Assembly (NCBI RefSeq): GCF_028640845.1
Contig: NC_080539.1
Span: 298,761,516 to 298,825,515, forward strand
DNA length: 64,000 nt
Direction: 5' to 3'
DNA from: Ahaetulla prasina
Taxonomy: Eukaryota; Chordata; Lepidosauria; Squamata; Colubridae
Both the position numbers and the translations under genes were made by a program. Under the pieces are notes generated by a model. The model did no database searches, was not told the origin of the DNA, and worked only from the letters and a program-made list of their open reading frames with translations. Positions 58,466 through 64,000 of this stretch are shown here, piece by piece. Position 1 is the stretch's first letter. Each line of letters opens with the position of its first letter.

Positions 58466-58466
58466 T
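58391..58466. repeat. (CTTT)19 microsatellite
   Basis: Seventy-six bases of uninterrupted CTTT units. The plus frame crossing it reads as poly-(SFFL) and is an artefact. Confidence 0.97.
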
Positions 58467-59063
58467 TTTGCTATGTGCTTTTGTTAGATTAGATGGAAAC
58501 AGTCATAAAAGAGAGCTGGGAGACTCCACTAAGGCAAAAGCCAGAGTCTTCTCCCGATTTCACAGCAGGCCAGAAGTTATCTAGGAAAAGTGTTTCAGGG
58601 AGTGTATCAGGCCCTTCTCCCTTAGGAACTCCATCGAAGGCACAGCGATAAACTAAGTATTCTTGCAAGCAGAGTAATGGCTCAAATAGGCATCCAAACA
58701 ATTCTTATTGTTAGAGGAGCACTCTAGGTATATTCTAAGAACTCTACAGCTTTTCCTCTTATCACCCTGTGGCCTATCTAAATCTGATTTCCCCTCCCCT
58801 CCCCTCCTACCCTTGCATGCAGCTATATCAATAAACTAGCATTTCTAAATCTTGGCAGTTTGAAGATGTGTGGGCTTCAACACCCAGAATTCCCTAGCCA
58901 GCCATGCCTATCCCCAACAAGAAAGGCTGATCCTGAAACCCATCCCCAGATAGATCTCTTTTTTAAAAAAAGAGATAGGGATAGAAAGAGATAGAAAGCA
59001 ATATTTCTGAGTCTTCTCTCACAGAAATGACCTTTTTTTCTTTGCCAAGCATTCAGCAAGTCT
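58467..59063. other. Unique sequence with a worn palindromic-MITE fragment
   Basis: About 58852-58910 (TTGGCAGTTTGAAGATGTGT, ACACCCAGAATTCCCTAGCC) resembles one arm of the MITE family at 20682/4956 but lacks both end signals. Confidence 0.4.
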
Positions 59064-59071
59064 CTCTAAAG

Positions 59072-59178
59072 CAGGGGTCTCCAACCTTGGCCCCTTTAAG
59101 ACTTGTGGACTTCAACTCCCAGAGTCCCTGGAAGTTGAAGTCCACAAGTCTTAAAGGCGCCAAGGTTGGAGACCCCTG
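59072..59178. mobile_element. Palindromic hAT MITE, TSD CTCTAAAG
   Basis: A 107-bp element, about 46-nt arms with one mismatch, ends CAGGGGTCTCCAACCTTGG and complement. A perfect 8-bp duplication CTCTAAAG (59064-59071, 59179-59186) flanks it. It is the shortest of four full copies. Confidence 0.94.
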
Positions 59179-59228
59179 CTCTAAAGAGAGAAAATCCTCT
59201 AATCTTAATCTGAAGTTGATAAAAGATG

Positions 59229-59492
59229 AGAGGCCTCTGTGGCTCAGACTGGTAAGACAGTCTGTTATTAACAGCAGCTGCTTGCAATTACTGCAGGTTC
59301 AAGCCCCACCAGGCCCAAGGTTGACTCAGCCTTCCATCCTTTATAAGGTAGGTAAAATGAGGACCCAGATTGTTGGGGGCAATAAATTGACTTTGTATAT
59401 AATATACAAATGGATGAAGACTATTGCTTGACATAGTGTAAGCCGCCCTGAGTCTTCGGAGAAGGGCGGATATAAATGCAAAAAAAAAAAAA
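59229..59492 (+). mobile_element. tRNA-derived SINE with L2-like 3' tail
   Basis: The head GAGGCCTCTGTGGCTCAGAC with B box GGTTCAAGCCCC, then GGCCCAAGGTTGACTCAGCC, GTAAGCCGCCCTGAGTCTTC, GGGCGGATATAAATGC and an A12 tail. The plus-strand counterpart of 8137 and 57452. Confidence 0.88.
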
Positions 59493-59700
59493 GGTTGCCT
59501 TCTGCCCATCCACATGTTCAGCACTCAGCCTTTTCTTGGTGGGATTAGAAATGTGAGATAAGGGAAAGGAGACGGTAGACCAGGTAGGATCTTGGCATGC
59601 CCAAACGATCTCCAGGAAGTGCTAATAGAAAAGGGCGGTGACTTCAGTCAAAACAAAGGTACCTAGTGGCCTGGTTACTTATTTAAAATGTGGAGAGAGG

Positions 59701-60172
59701 CAGTGGTGAAATTTGAACCTGTTTACTACCGGTTTGCTGGCTGTGCATGCACGTGCGCATGTGCAGTGCACCCAACGCACCAAATGCATTGCACGCAATG
59801 CAAGCCAAAAGGAGACATGGGGTAAATAGAACAGTGCGCCTGGGGGAGGGGTTGATCAGCTGTGGCACACGAACTTTTTTTTTACTTTTAAAAGCATTTT
59901 TTTACAACCTATTCAGCCAAATACTTAAAAAATGCTTTTAAAAGTAAAAATAAAAGGCTCTGATGATCGCGCGGTGCAGCTGTGATCATCAGAGCCTTTT
60001 TTAACCTTTTAAAAGCATTTTTAAAAAGAACCGGCAAGCCGGCAAGTGGGCGACTGGGCGATTGGGTGGGCATGGGGAGGGCAGGGATTTTTGCTACCGG
60101 TTCTCTGAACCACCCGCCACCATCGCTACCGGATCAGATGATCCAGTCCAAACCGGGAGCATTTGAACCCTG
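59701..60172. mobile_element. hAT MITE (CAGTGGTGAAAT end), 7/8 TSD
   Basis: The ends CAGTGGTGAAATTTGAACC and CGGGAGCATTTGAACCCTG are flanked by GAGAGAGG and GAGAGGGG. The interior arm-loop-arm of CTTTTAAAAGCATTTTT / AAAATGCTTTTAAAAG words (59885-59950), followed by another TTTTAAAAGCATTTTTAAAA (60005), is shared with 17853 and 36039. Confidence 0.88.
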
Positions 60173-60257
60173 GAGAGGGGGCTGGGATGGGACCAAGAAT
60201 GGAGAAGATTGTTTCTTGACTTACTTCATTGAGAAATGGAAGGTTTGAAGATGGCTA

Positions 60258-60480
60258 GTCAGTTTGGTGTAGTGTAGTGATTAAGGAATCGGGCTAGAAA
60301 CCAGAAGGCTGTGAGTTCTAGTCCCACTTTAGGCATGTAGCCAACTGGACCTTGGGCCAGTCACTTTCTCTCACCTCTATGAAGAATCTTGTCAAGAAAC
60401 CTGCAAGGACTTTTTCAGGTAGTCTCTCAGGCATGATTGAATGGAGTGGGTGGACGGAAGGTAAAGGCGATGCAAGACGC
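60258..60480 (+). mobile_element. tRNA-derived SINE (AGTCAGTTTGGTGTAGTG type)
   Basis: A-box region TTTGGTGTAGTGTAGTGATT, B box GAGTTCTAGTCCC, then ACCTTGGGCCAGTCACTTTC and a 3' part with CTTGTCAAGAAACCTGCAAGG. The same family as 3664-3900 on the minus strand, less decayed. Confidence 0.75.
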
Positions 60481-60626
60481 TACCAGAGAGGAGAACCCTA
60501 ATGAGCAGAAAAGCATCCTAATTAAAGAGAAAGGTTAACTTGGTGTACAGATAAATCTACATGCACATTCTCTTGTGTTTATACTATTCCGAGTTTCCTA
60601 CTACCAGAGCAGAACAGATCCTGTTG

Positions 60627-60899
60627 CAGGGGTGAAATCTACTTACCTTCCTTACTGGTTTGGAAGTGCATGCACTGCATGTGTCACATGCACACACACA
60701 CCGTCTGCGCATGCGCAAAACCTTTGCGGATGTGCAGAGGTTACAAAACATATTACTTCCTGGTTAAAACCGGGAAGTAATGACAGCCAGGTGGGCGGAC
60801 GGAGCCTCGCACCGCGATTGCTACCAGTTCTTCGAACCACCAGCCAAGATCACTACCGGATCGGGCGATCCGGTCTGAACTGGGAGCATTTCACCCTTG
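60627..60899. mobile_element. hAT MITE (CAGGGGTGAAAT family)
   Basis: The ends CAGGGGTGAAATCTACTTAC and GGGAGCATTTCACCCTTG; flanks TCCTGTTG and TCCCATTG agree at 6 of 8. The GC-rich interior has CGCATGCGCAAAACC and a small inverted repeat TTACTTCCTGGTT / AACCGGGAAGTAA (60751-60780). Confidence 0.87.
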
Positions 60900-61420
60900 T
60901 CCCATTGGTAAACTCTTTGAGTTGCATTGATAAATTTAACTCATTTCCAGACTTAAAACAAGATTTGAATTTGATGATAGAATAGTTAGCTACTTTTGAT
61001 GTACTATCTATTCTTTCCCTAGCAGTCTCCCTGCCCAAACTAGCGAAGCTGGACCCAGAACTGAACATTGAACTTCCTCCAATTCATTTCACTGGGAGAT
61101 TTTGCATCTTAGATTACCTTCAGATTTGAAGTAGCTTGGAATCTCATGGTTTCTGGGTCAAATATGAATTTATATTTGTCTTCGTACATACGTAAAATGT
61201 AGTATTTGCTTAATCAGGGACTCTGTTGGCAGGAGAATGAGAAAGGAGTTTATTAATATGAATAGGTCACTACTGAAGAGGTTTAGACTTACTGGGTGCA
61301 TCAAGGTATTGTTTCTGCAAGTTCTGTTTTTGGAGGACCAAATGGCTAATACTCCAATTGTGTCCTTTCCCTTAAAGCAATGGATCCAGCCATAGTGATT
61401 TGTGCATTAATTACTAATAG
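60900..61420. other. Unique sequence, no gene seen
   Basis: No recognised repeat or exon. Confidence 0.45.
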
Positions 61421-61658
61421 TGATGGCAATAGTACTTATATACAGCTTCACAGTGCTTTTATAGCCCTCTCTAAGAGATTTACAGAGTCAGCATTTTGCC
61501 CCCAACAATTTGAGTCCTCATTTTACCAACCTCGGAAGGATGGAAGGCTGTGTCAACCTTGAGCCTAGTGAGATTCAATCTGCCAAATTGTAGGCAGCCG
61601 GCAGTCATCAAAAGTAGCCTGCAGTACTGCATTCTAACCACTGCGCCACCGTGACTCT
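61421..61658 (-). mobile_element. tRNA-derived SINE with CR1/L2-like tail
   Basis: On the plus strand it goes from GATGGCAATAGTACTTATAT through GATTTACAGAGTCAGCATTTTG and GGATGGAAGGCTGTGTCAAC to the tRNA head end TCTAACCACTGCGCCACCG. The same family as 20849 and 24021. Confidence 0.78.
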
Positions 61659-61918
61659 TAATTAGATTACTTTAACAGTTTTGCTAAGTAGAAAAACATT
61701 TTGAACATATTCTATAACATCCTTCTTGCACATGGAACTCTCTAGATGTGTTGGGCTACCATAATTCCAATTAGCCTAGCCTTTGGTATTTTTACCATCT
61801 CCATTTTGGTTCATATTTTGTATTTCTTTTTGTATTATACACATCATTTGTTCCATCTGAACATGCATATTTTCAAGAAGAATTTTGCAATATTTGTGCG
61901 GCTGCCTGTTGAACAGAG

Positions 61919-62187
61919 CAGTGGTGGTTCCAAATTTTTTTACTGCCGGTTCTGTGGGCTTGGGCATGGCATGGCTTGGTGGGTGTGGCTTGGTGGGCAT
62001 GGCAGGGGAAGGATACTGTAAAATCTTCATTCCCACCCCACTCCATGGGAAGGATACTGCAAAATCCCCATTTCCTCCTGATCAGCTGGGGCTTGGAAGG
62101 CAGAGAATAGAATAATTCTCTGAACTTATCAAAATTTCCATTACCGGTTCTCCAGAACTGGTCAGAACCTGCTGAAACCCACCTCTG
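61919..62187. mobile_element. hAT MITE, TSD GAACAGAG
   Basis: The ends CAGTGGTGGTTCCAAATTTT and TGCTGAAACCCACCTCTG, with a perfect 8-bp duplication GAACAGAG (61911-61918, 62188-62195). The interior has repeated GGTGGGTGTGGC / GGAAGGATACTG units. Confidence 0.88.
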
Positions 62188-62230
62188 GAACAGAGGGAAA
62201 AAAAGAACCTTACTGGTGGAGTAGAACAAC

Positions 62231-62425
62231 ATGCCATGGCTTGTCCTGAATGTCAAAAGTCACCAAGAACTTATACTTTTCGGCACAGCTGGGCCTGAAG
62301 ATATAAACACCGCCTCCTGCACTCTTACTTTTAAATATGCTCTGACCTACTTTATTCCCAAGTCAGCAACATTCTTTTATGACTTCATCAATGACAACTT
62401 CACAAGACTCAAAAAGGCTGAATAA
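62231..62425 (+). other. Unassigned 64-codon ORF; possible exon or pseudogene
   Basis: The frame starts ATGCCATGGC, ends with TAA, and is closed by a stop two codons upstream of the ATG. The product has balanced, protein-like composition (residues FKYALTYFIPKSATFFYDFI, then NDNFTRLKKAE at the C-terminus), ordinary codon use, and is not part of a repeat I recognise. It could be a terminal exon, a processed-pseudogene piece or a chance frame. No splice acceptor or poly(A) signal close by is convincing. Confidence 0.2.
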
Positions 62426-63420
62426 GATCCAGCCTAGGGAGCAGGGGATAATGTGCCACTTTCAGGAGGCCTAAAGTTGGATTTCTGGCCTGAAAATGTC
62501 TCTTTGTGGGGGTTGATTTATTTATTTTAATTACTACTATAGAACAGGCAAAGGCAGAATGTCAACAGCATTGTCTTAATCTGACATGGAGAACCCTTTG
62601 ATACCAAGTAGGTACTATCATTGCCTTTCTATGTAAGCGTGCCCCATAGATGTAACAAATGTTCTTCCCCTGATGTAAAATGAAGAGGTCCTAGCACAAC
62701 TGACAAAAATAAATACAAAAGTGAATGTTTTGATTCAGTAGGTCATTAAGCTTGTCTTCCTGGCTCCGTTTGTCTTCTTTCTTCCTAGCAGCCAGCCCTG
62801 CTATGTCTCATCTTCCTGGAAGGACAGGTTTCCCTGGGGGATGGAAACCCTGTTTTCTCTCACAGAAGCGTCTGACATAAAACACAAGTCTATTTGGGCA
62901 AAACATTTCAGCCCTGTTCTTTGCTGTAAAAGCTTTCCAAGTGGTTTTCCAGAATGAATTAAAAAATCCTCACTCTGAAATGTGTAATCAGAGAGATTCA
63001 AAAAAAGAAAAAAAGAAGTGTAAGAGAAGTAGAAAACAGTAAACCTGGGCCCAGCAACTGCTACCAAATCCTAATAAAGTCACTGGGATGGAAAAAGTCC
63101 AGGTAGAGGAAAAGCCCACAACATTGGTCCCTCAGCAATGCTGATGCTACGGCCTTGCCTCCTAGCTCTCTCTCTCTTCTCTGCAGCCTGATGAAAGGCC
63201 ACAGTAGGTCATTGATGGTGGGATAGTCCTTGGCTCCCACAGATGGAGTTAGTTGGTACGATGCAGTAGCTAGAGGGCTGGTTTGGAACTAGAAAGACCA
63301 TCCCAGCTGCCATTGACAATATGGCATTTTTCACTATACTGTGTAAAATGTCTTCTAGCCCCTTATGATTCCCTTTCCTTGTCGGCATCAATAGTTACAG
63401 ACAATGCCACTTCAACCATC
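62426..63420. other. Unique sequence, no gene seen
   Basis: A polypyrimidine run followed by CCTAG (about 62765-62789) resembles a splice acceptor, but the sequence after it has no supported coding frame. Confidence 0.4.
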
Positions 63421-63825
63421 AGAACAGAACAGAATAACAGAGTTGGAAGGAACCTTGGAGGTCGTCTAGTCTAACCTAGCTGAAGCAGGAATTCCTATCC
63501 CATTTCAGACAAGTGGTTGTCCAACCCCTTCTTAAAAGCCTCCAGTGATGGAGCACCCACAATTTCTAGAGGCAAGCCTCCATTCTTCTCACCTCAGGAA
63601 ATTTTCCCCTTAGTTCTAGGTTGCTTCTCTCCCTGATTAGTCTCCATCCGTTACTTCCCACTCCCCCCTCAGGTGCTTTGGCGAACAGGTTGACAGCCCC
63701 TCAAACACTGGAAGGCTGCTATCATGTCACCCCCAGTCCTTCTCTTCATTAGACTAGACATGCACAATTCCTGAAGTCGTTCTTTGTGTCATAGCTTCCA
63801 GCCCTCCAATTATTTCCGTTGCTCC
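63421..63825 (-). mobile_element. CR1 LINE 3' end with ORF2 C-terminus, old
   Basis: Short AGAAC units (63420-63434) then AGAGTTGGAAGGAACCTTGG, CTCCAGTGATGGAGCACCCA and the ORF2 tail (CAGGTGCTTTGGCGAACAGG, ATGTCACCCCCAGTCCTTC) on the plus strand. Frameshifts and stops throughout. The same subfamily as 33031. Confidence 0.85.
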
Positions 63826-64000
63826 ATCAATAGCAGAGAACCATGTATTTCGGTGTTACTGAAGGGTTCTCTAAATATTTTTATTTTGGAGTTAATACAA
63901 ATCTTGCTTTGAGCAAGAACACGCTCAAGACAAAGTATATTGGACCTGAAATGAATCTTTGCACTGTATCTATATATGTGTATATGATTGTGGGTTGATG
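63826..64000. other. Unique AT-rich sequence at window end
   Basis: A short TATATATGTGTATA run near 63970. Nothing else recognised. Confidence 0.5.

Noticed and set aside
58248..58487. Plus-strand ORF with a Ser-Phe-Phe-Leu repeat
   Set aside because: Produced by the (CTTT)n microsatellite.
62765..62880. Splice acceptor followed by an exon
   Set aside because: A polypyrimidine tract and CCTAG are present, but the downstream frame lacks any recognisable coding signal or donor.

Overview
The window looks like non-coding nuclear DNA from a squamate reptile, most likely a colubroid snake. The evidence is the repeat content: a full-length Sauria SINE with a 12-bp target duplication (47344-47702), several reptile CR1 3' ends, LINE copies whose 3' ends run into pure (AATAG)n microsatellites (as I recall, a hallmark of advanced snakes), tRNA-derived SINEs with L2-like tails, a Tc1-like transposon, and many short hAT and TA-target DNA transposons. 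Base composition is AT-rich except for one CpG-rich block. There are no bacterial operons, CRISPR arrays, tRNA or rRNA genes, and I recognise no complete host protein-coding gene.

Layout. 1-10 kb: old and young CR1-like LINE ends, hAT and TA-target MITEs (one nested pair), SINEs and microsatellites in AT-rich DNA. About 10.6-11.75 kb: a CpG island, the best candidate for a gene promoter and first exon. 11.8-17.8 kb: mostly unique, intron-like or intergenic DNA with a few LINE tails. 17.85-19.83 kb: three DNA transposons almost end to end, the first holding a 42-bp perfect palindrome. 20-28 kb: SINEs, palindromic hAT MITEs and unique DNA, including a possible conserved non-coding block near 25.3 kb. 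28.2-30.9 kb: a TA-target MITE, then an end-to-end Tc1-like transposon with DD37E catalytic spacing that carries a second DNA element. 32-38 kb: more MITEs and a CR1 copy split by a hAT element that is itself split by another. 39-45.5 kb: MITEs, a possible LTR-element fragment, and a CR1/Rex1-type LINE with a nested CR1. 47-52.5 kb: the Sauria SINE and an L1 remnant broken by three later insertions, one encoding a 309-codon open frame with an intact YADD reverse-transcriptase motif, followed by a long (TA)n tract. 53-64 kb: hAT MITEs, SINEs, a (CTTT)n tract, one unexplained 64-codon ORF and a final CR1 fragment.

No genes here work together as a pathway. What the window does offer is a stratigraphy of transposition: many elements still have readable terminal inverted repeats and target-site duplications, so the order of insertion can be read directly. 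Family names are from recognition of motifs and ends, not from a database search. Boundaries of LINE and SINE fragments are good to roughly 10-30 bp; boundaries of elements with stated TSDs are base-accurate or nearly so.
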